Origin: Nocardioides sp.
Lineage (GTDB): Bacteria; Actinomycetota; Actinomycetes; Propionibacteriales; Nocardioidaceae
Assembly (NCBI GenBank): GCA_020636915.1
Contig: JACJWV010000007.1
Location: 124,001-188,000 of the forward strand
Length of the DNA: 64,000 nucleotides
Direction: 5' to 3'
This document shows, piece by piece, positions 16,229 to 24,283 of this stretch. Each line of letters opens with the position of its first letter. The stretch's first letter is position 1. The notes below the pieces were generated by a model. It ran no database searches and was not told the DNA's origin. It saw only the letters and a list, made by a program, of their open reading frames with translations. A program made the position numbers and the translations under genes.

Positions 16229-19200
16229 ATGTTCTCCAAGGTGCTGGTGGCGAACCGGGGCGAGATCGCGATCCGGGCTTTTCGGGCTGCCTACGAGCTG
16301 GGCGCGCGCACGGTCGCGGTCTTCCCCTACGAGGATCGTTGGTCCGAGCACCGGCTGAAGGCGGACGAGGCCTACGAGATCGGCGAGCGCGGGCACCCGG
16401 TGCGGGCCTACCTCGATCCCGAGGGGATCGTGGCGGTCGCCCTGCGATCCGGTGCCGACGCGGTGTACCCGGGCTACGGGTTCCTGTCGGAGAACCCGGG
16501 CCTGGCGGAGGCCTGTGCGAACGCCGGGATCACCTTCATCGGCCCGACCGCCGAGGTCCTCACGCTGACCGGCAACAAGGCCCGCGCGATCGCGGCGGCG
16601 AAGGCGGCCGGCGTACCCACGCTGGCGTCGGTGGACCCGTCGACGGACGTCGACGAGCTCGTGGCGGCGGCCCGCGACCTGCCCTACCCCTTGTTCGTGA
16701 AGGCGGTGGCCGGCGGCGGCGGACGGGGCATGCGCAGGGTCGACGAGCCGGGGCTGCTGCGTGAGGCCGTCGAGACGTGCATGCGGGAGGCCGAGGGCGC
16801 GTTCGGCGACCCGACGGTGTTCATCGAGCAGGCGGTGGTGGACCCCCGGCACATCGAGGTGCAGATCCTCGCCGACGGCGAGGGCCGTGAGGACTCGGTG
16901 ATCCACCTCTACGAGCGGGACTGCTCGGTGCAGCGGCGCCACCAGAAGGTCGTCGAGATCGCGCCGGCCCCGAACCTGGACCCGGAGCTGCGTGACCGGA
17001 TGTGCGCGGACGCGGTGCGGTTCGCCCGCGAGATCGGCTACCGCAACGCCGGCACGGTCGAGTTCCTGCTGGATCCGCAGGGCAACTACGTGTTCATCGA
17101 GATGAACCCCCGGATCCAGGTCGAGCACACGGTCACCGAGGAGGTCACCGACGTCGACCTGGTGCAGTCGCAGATGCGGATCGCCGCGGGCGAGACCCTG
17201 GTCGACCTCGGCCTCTCCCAGGACTCGATCACCCTGCGCGGCGCGGCGCTGCAGTGCCGGATCACCACCGAGGACCCGGCTAACGGGTTCCGTCCGGACA
17301 CCGGCGTGATCACGACCTACCGGTCTCCCGGGGGCGGCGGCGTCCGGCTCGACGGCGGCACCACCTACACCGGCGCGGAGGTGTCGGCGCACTTCGACTC
17401 GATGCTGGCCAAGCTCACCTGTCGTGGTCGCACCTTCGACAAGGCCGTGGAGAAGGCGCGCCGGGCGGTCGCGGAGTTCCGCATCCGCGGGGTGTCCACG
17501 AACATCCCGTTCCTGCAGGCGGTCCTCGCCGACCCCGACTTCGCCAGCGGGCACGTGACGACCTCGTTCATCGAGACCCATCCCCAGCTGCTGCAGGCCC
17601 GAGGCTCGGGCGACCGCGGCAGCAAGCTGCTGGGCTACCTCGCGGACGTGACGGTCAACCAGCCGCACGGACCCGCGCCGGTGAGCGTGGACCCCGTGAC
17701 CAAGCTGCCTGCGGTGGCCCTGGACCGGCCGGCTCCGGATGGCACCCGGCAGCTGCTGCTGGAGGTCGGGCCCGAGGAGTTCGCACGGCGGCTGCGGGCG
17801 GGCAAGGACGTCGCGGTCACCGACACCACGTTCCGCGACGCGCACCAGAGCCTGCTGGCGACCCGGGTGCGGACCCGTGACCTGCTCGCGGTGGCCGGGC
17901 ACCTCGCCCGGACCACGCCCCAGCTGTGGTCGGTGGAGTGCTGGGGCGGCGCGACGTACGACGTGGCGCTGCGATTCCTCGCCGAGGACCCCTGGGAGCG
18001 GCTCGCGGCGCTGCGGCAGGCGGTGCCCAACATCTGCCTGCAGATGCTGCTGCGGGGCCGCAACACGGTCGGTTACACGCCGTACCCGACCGACGTGACC
18101 ACCGCGTTCGTGCAGGAGGCGGCAGCCACCGGCATCGACGTGTTCCGCGTCTTCGACGCGCTCAACGACGTCGAGCAGATGCGGCCCGCGATCGAGGCGG
18201 TCCGGGAGACGGGCACGTCGGTCGCCGAGGTCGCGCTCTGCTACACCGGCGACCTGTCCGACCCGGCGGAGACCCTCTACACGCTGGACTACTACCTGAA
18301 GCTGGCCGAGCGGATCGTCGACGCGGGCGCGCACGTGCTGGCGATCAAGGACATGGCGGGCCTGCTGCGGGTGCCGGCCGCGCGCACCCTGGTGAGCGCG
18401 CTGCGCCAGGAGTTCGACCTGCCGGTCCACCTGCACACCCACGACACCCCCGGCGGCCAGCTCGCGACGCTGCTGGCCGCCATCGACGCCGGCGTCGACG
18501 CCGTCGACGCCGCGACCGCGTCGATGGCCGGCACGACCTCCCAGCCCCCGCTGTCGGCACTCGTGTCGGCCACCGACCACGGCCTCCGCGAGACCGGCCT
18601 GTCGCTGGCCGCGGTCAACGCCCTCGAGCCCTACTGGGAGGCCACCCGCCGGGTCTACGCGCCGTTCGAGTCCGGTCTGCCCTCGCCGACCGGGCGGGTG
18701 TACCGGCACGAGATCCCCGGGGGCCAGCTCTCCAACCTGCGCCAGCAGGCGATCGCGCTCGGCCTCGGCGAGAAGTTCGAGCAGATCGAGGACATGTACG
18801 CCGCCGCCAACGACATCCTCGGCAACGTCGTCAAGGTGACGCCGTCCTCCAAGGTCGTCGGCGACCTGGCCCTTCACCTCGTCGCGGTCGGCGCCGACCC
18901 TGCCGAGTTCGCCGAGGACCCCGGGAGGTTCGACATCCCCGACTCGGTCATCGGCTTCCTCAACGGCGAGCTCGGTGACCCGCCCGGCGGCTGGCCCGAG
19001 CCGTTCCGCAGCCGAGCTCTCCAGGGTCGCAGCCACAAGCCGCCCGCCGAGGAGCTCACGGCCGAGGAGAGCGCAGGCCTCTCGGGGGAGAACGGCGTCA
19101 CCAACCCGGTCCGCCGCCGCACCCTCAACGAGCTGCTCTTCCCCGGGCCCACCCGCGAGTTCAACGAGTCCCGGGCCAGGTACGGCGACCTCTCGGTCGT

Positions 19201-19636
19201 GCCGACCCTGGACTACCTCTACGGGCTGCGGCGCGGCGCCGAGCACGAGGTCGAGATCGAGGAGGGCAAGACGCTGATCCTCGGCCTGCAGGCCATCGGC
19301 GAGCCCGACGAGCGGGGCATCCGCAGTGTCATGGCCACCATCAACGGCCAGCTCCGCCCGGTCAACGTCCGCGACCGCAGCGTGTCGGCAGAGGTGGCCG
19401 CCGCCGAGAAGGCCGACACCTCCCAGCCCGGGCAGGTCGCCGCACCCTTCCAGGGCGTCGTCACGATCGTCGTCGAGCAGGGCCAGCAGGTCGCCGCCGG
19501 CGAGACCGTCGCGACCATCGAGGCGATGAAGATGGAGGCCGCGATCACCGCACCCGTCTCCGGGACCGTGGAGCGGCTCGCGCTCTCGAGCACCCAGGCC
19601 GTCGAGGGCGGCGACCTGGTGCTGGTGCTGTCCTGA
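16229..19636 (+). CDS. pyc: Pyruvate carboxylase
   Basis: 1135 residues, full length for the single-chain enzyme. Biotin carboxylase domain (1-450: KVLVANRGEIAIRAFRAAY, AGGGGRGMR, EMNPRIQVEH), carboxyltransferase domain (about 530-800: DTTFRDAHQSLLATRVRTRD, QMLLRGRNTVGY, VFDALND, KDMAG, HLHTHDT), central tetramerisation region, and C-terminal biotinyl domain with EAMKMEAAI. It makes oxaloacetate from pyruvate, bicarbonate and ATP, replenishing the TCA cycle. ATG 16229 is preferred; GTG 16223 is two codons upstream in frame. The next gene starts almost directly after the stop. Confidence 0.97.
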   Translation: MFSKVLVANRGEIAIRAFRAAYELGARTVAVFPYEDRWSEHRLKADEAYEIGERGHPVRAYLDPEGIVAVALRSGADAVYPGYGFLSENPGLAEACANAGITFIGPTAEVLTLTGNKARAIAAAKAAGVPTLASVDPSTDVDELVAAARDLPYPLFVKAVAGGGGRGMRRVDEPGLLREAVETCMREAEGAFGDPTVFIEQAVVDPRHIEVQILADGEGREDSVIHLYERDCSVQRRHQKVVEIAPAPNLDPELRDRMCADAVRFAREIGYRNAGTVEFLLDPQGNYVFIEMNPRIQVEHTVTEEVTDVDLVQSQMRIAAGETLVDLGLSQDSITLRGAALQCRITTEDPANGFRPDTGVITTYRSPGGGGVRLDGGTTYTGAEVSAHFDSMLAKLTCRGRTFDKAVEKARRAVAEFRIRGVSTNIPFLQAVLADPDFASGHVTTSFIETHPQLLQARGSGDRGSKLLGYLADVTVNQPHGPAPVSVDPVTKLPAVALDRPAPDGTRQLLLEVGPEEFARRLRAGKDVAVTDTTFRDAHQSLLATRVRTRDLLAVAGHLARTTPQLWSVECWGGATYDVALRFLAEDPWERLAALRQAVPNICLQMLLRGRNTVGYTPYPTDVTTAFVQEAAATGIDVFRVFDALNDVEQMRPAIEAVRETGTSVAEVALCYTGDLSDPAETLYTLDYYLKLAERIVDAGAHVLAIKDMAGLLRVPAARTLVSALRQEFDLPVHLHTHDTPGGQLATLLAAIDAGVDAVDAATASMAGTTSQPPLSALVSATDHGLRETGLSLAAVNALEPYWEATRRVYAPFESGLPSPTGRVYRHEIPGGQLSNLRQQAIALGLGEKFEQIEDMYAAANDILGNVVKVTPSSKVVGDLALHLVAVGADPAEFAEDPGRFDIPDSVIGFLNGELGDPPGGWPEPFRSRALQGRSHKPPAEELTAEESAGLSGENGVTNPVRRRTLNELLFPGPTREFNESRARYGDLSVVPTLDYLYGLRRGAEHEVEIEEGKTLILGLQAIGEPDERGIRSVMATINGQLRPVNVRDRSVSAEVAAAEKADTSQPGQVAAPFQGVVTIVVEQGQQVAAGETVATIEAMKMEAAITAPVSGTVERLALSSTQAVEGGDLVLVLS

Positions 19637-19653
19637 GCGACCGCAGCGCACCG

Positions 19654-20796
19654 GTGGTGGCCGGGGTGGTCACCGCGGTCGTCGGGTCGAGCAGCTCCTT
19701 CGTGGTGGTGCTCGCCGGCCTCGGCGCCGTCGGCGCGAGTGCGGCCCAGGCCGCCTCGGGGCTGCTGTCGCTCTTCGTCACCCAGGCGCTGGGCATGCTC
19801 TGGCTGGCGACCCGCCACCACATCCCGGTCACGCTCGCCTGGTCGACGCCCGGAGCGGCTCTCCTGGTCTCGACGGGTGCTGTCGAGGGTGGGTGGCCGG
19901 CAGCGGTCGGCGCCTTCGTCGTCACCGGCGTCCTCATCCTGCTCACCGGGCTGGTGCCCGCTCTCGGGGACCTGATCGCCCGGATCCCCACCTCGATCGC
20001 CCGGGCCATGCTCGCCGGGGTCCTGCTCCCGATCTGCCTGGAGCCGGTCGTCGGGCTCGCGGACTCCCCGGCCTACGTCGGCCCGGTCGTGCTCGCCTGG
20101 GTCGTGATGCACCGCGTCTCCCGCCGCTGGGCCGTGCCGGTCGCGCTCGCCGTCGCGCTGGTGGTGGTGGTCGTGACGGCGGGCTCCGACGTCGCTGCGC
20201 GGGACCTGGTCCCGACGCTGACCTGGACCACCCCGCACTGGACGGTCGCCGCCGTCGTGAGCCTCGCGATCCCCCTCTACATCGTGACGATGGCCTCCCA
20301 GAACGTCCCGGGCGTCGCGGTGACGGCCAGCTTCGGCTACCGGGTGCCGTGGCGCGAGAGCATGACCGTGACCGGGCTCGGGACCCTGGCCGGCGCCCCG
20401 TTCGGGGGGCACGCCATCAACCTCGCCGCCATCACCGCCGCGCTGACGGCCGGCCCGACCGCGGGCGCCGCCCGCGACCGGCGCTGGATCGCCGCCGTCT
20501 CGGCATCGGTGACCTACCTGGCGCTGGCCCTGGCCTGCGGGGCCCTGACGGCCCTGGTCGCGGCAGCACCGGGCGGTGTCATGCAGGCGGCCGCGGGGCT
20601 CGCGCTCCTCGGCACCCTGGGCGCCGCCCTCGCCGGGGCGCTCGCCGACGAGGACGGGCGGGAGGCCGCCGTCGTGTGCTTCCTCGTCGCCGCGTCCGGG
20701 ATCAGCGTGCTGGGCGTGGGTGCCGCCTTCTGGGCGCTGGTCGCCGGGCTCGTCCTGCGACCGGTGCTGAGGTCGGTTCCCCGCCCCCGCGTTTGA
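19654..20796 (+). CDS. BenE family benzoate/H+ symporter-like transporter
   Basis: 380 residues from the first GTG, with about 11-12 hydrophobic segments. The pattern matches BenE (PF03594): SSSSFVVVLAGLGAVGAS, GLLSLFVTQALGMLWL, PVTLAWSTPGAALLVS, TMASQNVPGVAV, APFGGHAINLAAITAAL. The family imports benzoate or related aromatic acids with protons; substrate here is not shown and no benzoate catabolism genes are in the window. The in-frame sequence continues upstream to a CTG at 19633, giving an N-terminus LSDRSAPVVAGVV that looks more like the family, so the true start may be non-standard and overlap the pyc stop. Confidence 0.87.
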   Translation: MVAGVVTAVVGSSSSFVVVLAGLGAVGASAAQAASGLLSLFVTQALGMLWLATRHHIPVTLAWSTPGAALLVSTGAVEGGWPAAVGAFVVTGVLILLTGLVPALGDLIARIPTSIARAMLAGVLLPICLEPVVGLADSPAYVGPVVLAWVVMHRVSRRWAVPVALAVALVVVVVTAGSDVAARDLVPTLTWTTPHWTVAAVVSLAIPLYIVTMASQNVPGVAVTASFGYRVPWRESMTVTGLGTLAGAPFGGHAINLAAITAALTAGPTAGAARDRRWIAAVSASVTYLALALACGALTALVAAAPGGVMQAAAGLALLGTLGAALAGALADEDGREAAVVCFLVAASGISVLGVGAAFWALVAGLVLRPVLRSVPRPRV

Positions 20797-20853
20797 GGCC
20801 GACGGGGGGCGGGCAAGGGTCTGGCGTCAGCGACCACTCGGGGGAACGACCTG

Positions 20854-21591
20854 ATGACCGACGCCATCGAGGACCTTGCCGTCCTCAGGGAGCGCAGCGA
20901 CGTCCTGCTCCAGCAGGTGACCGGCGCCCAGGACCGGGTGCGGCCCGTGCAGGCTGCCGACACCAGCGGGCAGGTCACCGTCCGCCTCGATGCCGACGGC
21001 CGGCTCGAGTCCGTGCAGGTGGGCTTCACCTGGGACCGGACCCTCGGCGCAGCCGACCTGCCCGCCGCCGTGCTCGAGGCCGTCGCCCAGGCGCGCATCC
21101 AGCAGGTCGAGCAGTACGGCGAGGCGATCCGCGCGATCGAGGACGAGCCCGCTCCCCGGGCCCGTCCCGCGCGCACCGACACCCCGCTGCTCGACGCCTT
21201 CCGTGAGCGCATCGAGGTGCGCGGCGGCGGCACCGACGCCGCCCGCGAGCTGACCGAGGAGATCCTCACCGACGCCCGCAGCGGCCTCGACGAGGCCAAC
21301 CGCCTCCTCGACGAGCACGCCGACCGCCGGTTCCGCGCGCGGAGCACCTCCGGGCACGTCACCGCGACCGCCCTCGGGAACGGCGACGTCGAGTCGATCG
21401 AGCTCGACACGTCGTGGGTCCCGCGCGCCCACCCGGCCAACCTGGGCCGCGAGATCACCGAGGCGATGCTCGCGGCCGCGCAGCAGGCCCGGCGCGAGGG
21501 CCTGTCCGCCGTCCTGCAAGCGACCAAGCTCGCCGACATCGCCCGGCTGGCGGTCGGCAGCACCACCACTCCCGAGGGGGACCAGCGATGA
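20854..21591 (+). CDS. YbaB/EbfC-like protein, two-repeat form
   Basis: 245 residues. Two similar halves each carry a beta-hairpin of YbaB type: GQVTVRLDADGRLESVQVGF (about 39-58) and GHVTATALGNGDVESIELD (about 166-184), each followed by an amphipathic helix (LPAAVLEAVAQARIQQVEQY; LGREITEAMLAAAQQARRE). YbaB proteins are small nucleoid-associated DNA binders; doubled forms of this type commonly occur beside WXG100-like genes in actinobacteria. Its stop overlaps the next start (ATGA). DNA binding is inferred, not shown. Confidence 0.75.
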   Translation: MTDAIEDLAVLRERSDVLLQQVTGAQDRVRPVQAADTSGQVTVRLDADGRLESVQVGFTWDRTLGAADLPAAVLEAVAQARIQQVEQYGEAIRAIEDEPAPRARPARTDTPLLDAFRERIEVRGGGTDAARELTEEILTDARSGLDEANRLLDEHADRRFRARSTSGHVTATALGNGDVESIELDTSWVPRAHPANLGREITEAMLAAAQQARREGLSAVLQATKLADIARLAVGSTTTPEGDQR

Positions 21592-21902
21592 CGATGCAAG
21601 CGGCCTTCGAGGCCCTGACCAGCGAGGCGTCCGAGTGGGACGACACGTCGCGGGCCCTCAGCGACGCGGCGACGACGGTCTCCGGGCTCCAGCTGTCGGC
21701 GGCCCAGTTCTCGTTCGTCTGCTTCATGACGGGCATCGACGACAGCTACGCCCAGGCGCGCCAGCACGTGGAGGACGTCCTCACCGCCGGCGCGCGCGAG
21801 ACCTCGCAGCTCGCCGACGCGCTGCGCGAGGTGCGGCGCGACTTCGAGAGCACCGACCAGCAGGTGGTCTCCGAGGTGCAGTCCGTCTGGATCCCGGAGT
21901 AA
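21588..21902 (+). CDS. Small helical protein, EspC/WXG100-like (type VII secretion-associated)
   Basis: 104 residues, almost entirely helical by composition, no signal peptide and no membrane segment. Size, helix-turn-helix architecture and the position between a YbaB-like gene and a WKG-containing protein fit the EspC/DUF2580-type ESX-associated proteins. The turn region (GLQLSAAQFSFVCFMTG) lacks a clear WXG. ATG 21588 overlaps the preceding stop (ATGA). Its own stop TAA overlaps an AAGGAGG ribosome site for the next gene. Confidence 0.6.
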   Translation: MTMQAAFEALTSEASEWDDTSRALSDAATTVSGLQLSAAQFSFVCFMTGIDDSYAQARQHVEDVLTAGARETSQLADALREVRRDFESTDQQVVSEVQSVWIPE

Positions 21903-21915
21903 GGAGGCACGACGG

Positions 21916-22629
21916 ATGGGACCCGAAGCAGTCGACCGGATCATGGACCTCCTCGACGAGGTGGACGAGAAGGTCCAGGCGCTCACCGACAAGGTCAACG
22001 ACATCCTGTCGTGGGTGCCGTGGGGCCTGGGCTGGGTGGTCGACAAGTTCAAGGACCTCTGGGCCGCCGCGATGGACAAGCTCGGCGAGTTCTGGGACAA
22101 GGTGAAGGAGTTCATCTCCTACATCGGTGCGCCCTGGGACCTCGACTCGGCCAAGCAGGAGTGGATCGAGCTCGGCAGCCCGGTCGCGGCCCGCGCCACC
22201 GAGGCCGATCGCTCGCAGAGCGCCGTCGACACCGAGTGGAAGGGCCAGGCCGCCGACCGCTACGCGATGTCGCTCGGCGCCCAGGGCAAGGCGCTCACCG
22301 CCGTCCAGGGCAAGCTCAGCTCCGTCATCGGCCCGGCCCTCGGATCGGTCTCGACCGCGCTCTACATCTTCTACGGCGCGGTCGCCGTCGCGATCGTCGC
22401 GATGATCGTCGGCATCGTCACGGCCACCGGCGAGGCGGTCAGCATCCTCGGGCTCCCCGCGGTCCCGCCGACCGTGATCGTCGCGGTCGCGACCGCGATC
22501 CTGGCCCTCGGCACGGCCGTGATGAACCTGCGCGGTGCGGCGTCCGGTGCCAACACCGAGTTCCTCAAGGTCGCGAACGAGACCGGCGACTTCGGCACCG
22601 ACAACTGGCCCCGGGCGGTCGTCGGATGA
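21916..22629 (+). CDS. WXG100-like domain protein with two C-terminal membrane helices
   Basis: 237 residues. Residues 1-70 are an amphipathic, Trp-rich helix region (DILSWVPWGLGWVVDKFKDL, then WAAAMDKLGEFWDKVKEF). Residues about 75-140 are a WXG100-like helical hairpin with WKGQAADRYAMSLGAQG at the turn. Two hydrophobic segments follow (ALYIFYGAVAVAIVAMIVGI; TVIVAVATAILALGTAVM), then a short hydrophilic tail. WXG100 turns mark substrates or partners of type VII secretion, yet no EccB/EccC/EccD component is in the window. Strong AAGGAGG ribosome site 9 bases upstream. Confidence 0.65.
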   Translation: MGPEAVDRIMDLLDEVDEKVQALTDKVNDILSWVPWGLGWVVDKFKDLWAAAMDKLGEFWDKVKEFISYIGAPWDLDSAKQEWIELGSPVAARATEADRSQSAVDTEWKGQAADRYAMSLGAQGKALTAVQGKLSSVIGPALGSVSTALYIFYGAVAVAIVAMIVGIVTATGEAVSILGLPAVPPTVIVAVATAILALGTAVMNLRGAASGANTEFLKVANETGDFGTDNWPRAVVG

Positions 22630-22997
22630 CGTCGGCCCCCACCGTCGCCGTGCTCGACCGGGTCGTCAACCGCGGCACGGCGGTCGCCGTCGTGGGGCAC
22701 GCGGCCGTCCTGGCGATCGCGGTGCTCGCGGCCCGGGACACCGGGGGGTCGATGTTCTGGCTGCTCGCGCTGTTCTGCGCGCTCGGCATGGTCGCGAACC
22801 TCCTGGCCTGGGCCTCGGTGCGGTCGGGCAAGGTCGTCTGGGACCTCGGCGTCCTCACCCTGGTCGCCTCGCTGCCCGTGCTCGTCGTGGCGAGCACGCG
22901 GCCCGGCGGTGCCGTCCTGCTGGTGCTCGGCGGGACCTGCTACTTCATCGACTGGCTGGTGTTCAAGAACGCCCTCAGGATGATCAGCGGACGGTGA
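22626..22997 (+). CDS. Small membrane protein of unknown function
   Basis: 123 residues with about four hydrophobic segments (AVAVVGHAAVLAIAVLA, MFWLLALFCALGMVANLL, VVWDLGVLTLVASLPVLVV, GAVLLVLGGTCYFIDWLVF). No recognised family. ATG 22626 overlaps the stop of the WXG100-like gene, so it is the last gene of the four-gene set starting at 20854. Its final codons and stop lie inside a 14-bp tandem repeat. Confidence 0.65.
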   Translation: MTSAPTVAVLDRVVNRGTAVAVVGHAAVLAIAVLAARDTGGSMFWLLALFCALGMVANLLAWASVRSGKVVWDLGVLTLVASLPVLVVASTRPGGAVLLVLGGTCYFIDWLVFKNALRMISGR

Positions 22998-23033
22998 TCA
23001 GCGGACGGTGATCAGCGGACGGTGATCAGCGGA
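22981..23033. repeat. 14-bp tandem repeat carrying stop codons of both convergent genes
   Basis: TGATCAGCGGACGG is present three times in perfect tandem (22981, 22995, 23009) plus a partial fourth copy (23023-23033). Each unit contains TGATCA, a palindrome with TGA on both strands. The stop of the small membrane protein is in the second unit (22995-22997) and the stop of the opposing SpoIID gene in the last (23026-23028). Confidence 0.95.
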
Positions 23034-24207
23034 CCCTGAAGGTCACCCAGGTCGACCGCAGGCCGAGCACCGAGCGGAACGTGTCACCCGAGACGCTGAC
23101 CCGCCCGCCCGTGCCGCGCAGGGTGATCGACACGACCCGGCCGCCCCAGTCCCCGTGGCCGTCGCGCTGGACGACCGTGATCCGGCGCAGGTCGCCGACC
23201 GCCGGCCAGGCGCGCTCGAGGGAGCCGTCGGTGAGCTTCACCGACCAGCTGTGCACGGGGTTGCCCGACCAGCCGTCGTACGGGTCCTCCTGGGCGGGCA
23301 GGTAGGGCACCGACCCGGCGGCCGTCCACCCGCCGCTGCTCGACCCGAACTGGGTGAAGGCCGGCTCGCCGCCGCTGGTCAGCACCTGGTGGGCGGTGTC
23401 GTCGACGGCTCGGTTCGACGCCGGGTACTCCGCGTCGTACCCCCCGTAGACCTGGCAGGATCCCGTGTCGCAGATCTGGTACGCGGACGACAGCGGGTGG
23501 CGGCGCTCGTAGGCCGCGTAGGTCCGCGCAGCGACCGCCTGGGCGCGCACGGCGTCGGCGTGCCACGAGGCCGGGATCTCCAGCGGCACCACGCCCTTGA
23601 GGTAGTTGTCGAGCGCGAGGTCGTTGACGGTCACCCGCTCCCCGCCGGAGGTCACGGCCGTGCGCAGCCGGCCGCGGTAGGCACGCTCGCCGGTCGGGGT
23701 CACCAGCGTGACCGGGTCGCCGGCGGCGTAGAACTCCCCCTCGCCGTCGAGCGCCTTCCACCGGTGCCAGCGCTGCGTGCGGTAGGACACCCAGGTCACT
23801 CCGGCCGAGCTGCGCGCGACCCGCCACTGGCGCGCGCCGTTGTCCGGAAGGTCAGTCGCGGCACCGCCGGCGGTGTCGCGCACGGTCAGACCCCGGCGGG
23901 CCAGGACCACCAGGTCGTCGGAGGTGTCGGCGGTGACCAGCACCGTCACCCGCCGCTTCGCGACCCCCCAGTCGGTCTCGGGATAGTAGAACTGCACGAT
24001 CTGCCGGTAGGTCAGGCCCTGGCGGGCCGCCCCCTCCGCACCGTACTGCGACATCCCGTGGCCGTGGCCGTAGCCGTGCCCCTTCACGGTGATCGACGCG
24101 CTCGCCGGGACCGGCCACGTGTCCGAGCCCCGCGCCGCGTCCGCCGGCGACCCCAGCGCCAGGGCCGCACCCAGCGCGGCGGCGACGACGGCGGGCACGG
24201 GACGCAT
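23026..24207 (-). CDS. SpoIID/LytB domain-containing secreted protein
   Basis: 393 residues with a signal peptide (VVAAALGAALALGSPADAA). It has the actinobacterial SpoIID layout: an N-terminal GHGYGHGHGMSQYGAEG motif, a central stretch, the SpoIID core NYLKGVVPLEIPASWHADAV with RAQAVAARTYAAY, then CDTGSCQVYGG and FTQFGSSSGGW. SpoIID is a lytic transglycosylase acting on peptidoglycan glycan strands lacking stem peptides; LytB-like relatives modulate amidases. ATG 24207 gives the best signal peptide; GTG 24231 is an alternative. The neighbouring gene is a close paralog on the same strand. Confidence 0.9.
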   Translation of the reverse strand: MRPVPAVVAAALGAALALGSPADAARGSDTWPVPASASITVKGHGYGHGHGMSQYGAEGAARQGLTYRQIVQFYYPETDWGVAKRRVTVLVTADTSDDLVVLARRGLTVRDTAGGAATDLPDNGARQWRVARSSAGVTWVSYRTQRWHRWKALDGEGEFYAAGDPVTLVTPTGERAYRGRLRTAVTSGGERVTVNDLALDNYLKGVVPLEIPASWHADAVRAQAVAARTYAAYERRHPLSSAYQICDTGSCQVYGGYDAEYPASNRAVDDTAHQVLTSGGEPAFTQFGSSSGGWTAAGSVPYLPAQEDPYDGWSGNPVHSWSVKLTDGSLERAWPAVGDLRRITVVQRDGHGDWGGRVVSITLRGTGGRVSVSGDTFRSVLGLRSTWVTFRVR

Positions 24208-24283
24208 GACCCCAATGGCATCACGCGTCACAGGAGCCTCGCAACGGGACGGCTGAACTACAGATCGGTAGTTCGCCGGTCGC

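Noticed and set aside
16214..19651. A very long open frame on the minus strand opposite pyruvate carboxylase, and similar ones opposite the protease, carboxylase and mutase genes
   Set aside because: High GC removes stop codons on the antisense strand. The products are rich in Arg, Gly, Leu and His, match no family, and the plus strand has full enzyme motifs.
20854..22997. A complete type VII secretion locus
   Set aside because: No EccB, EccC, EccD, EccE or mycosin gene is in the window; only accessory- and substrate-like proteins are present.
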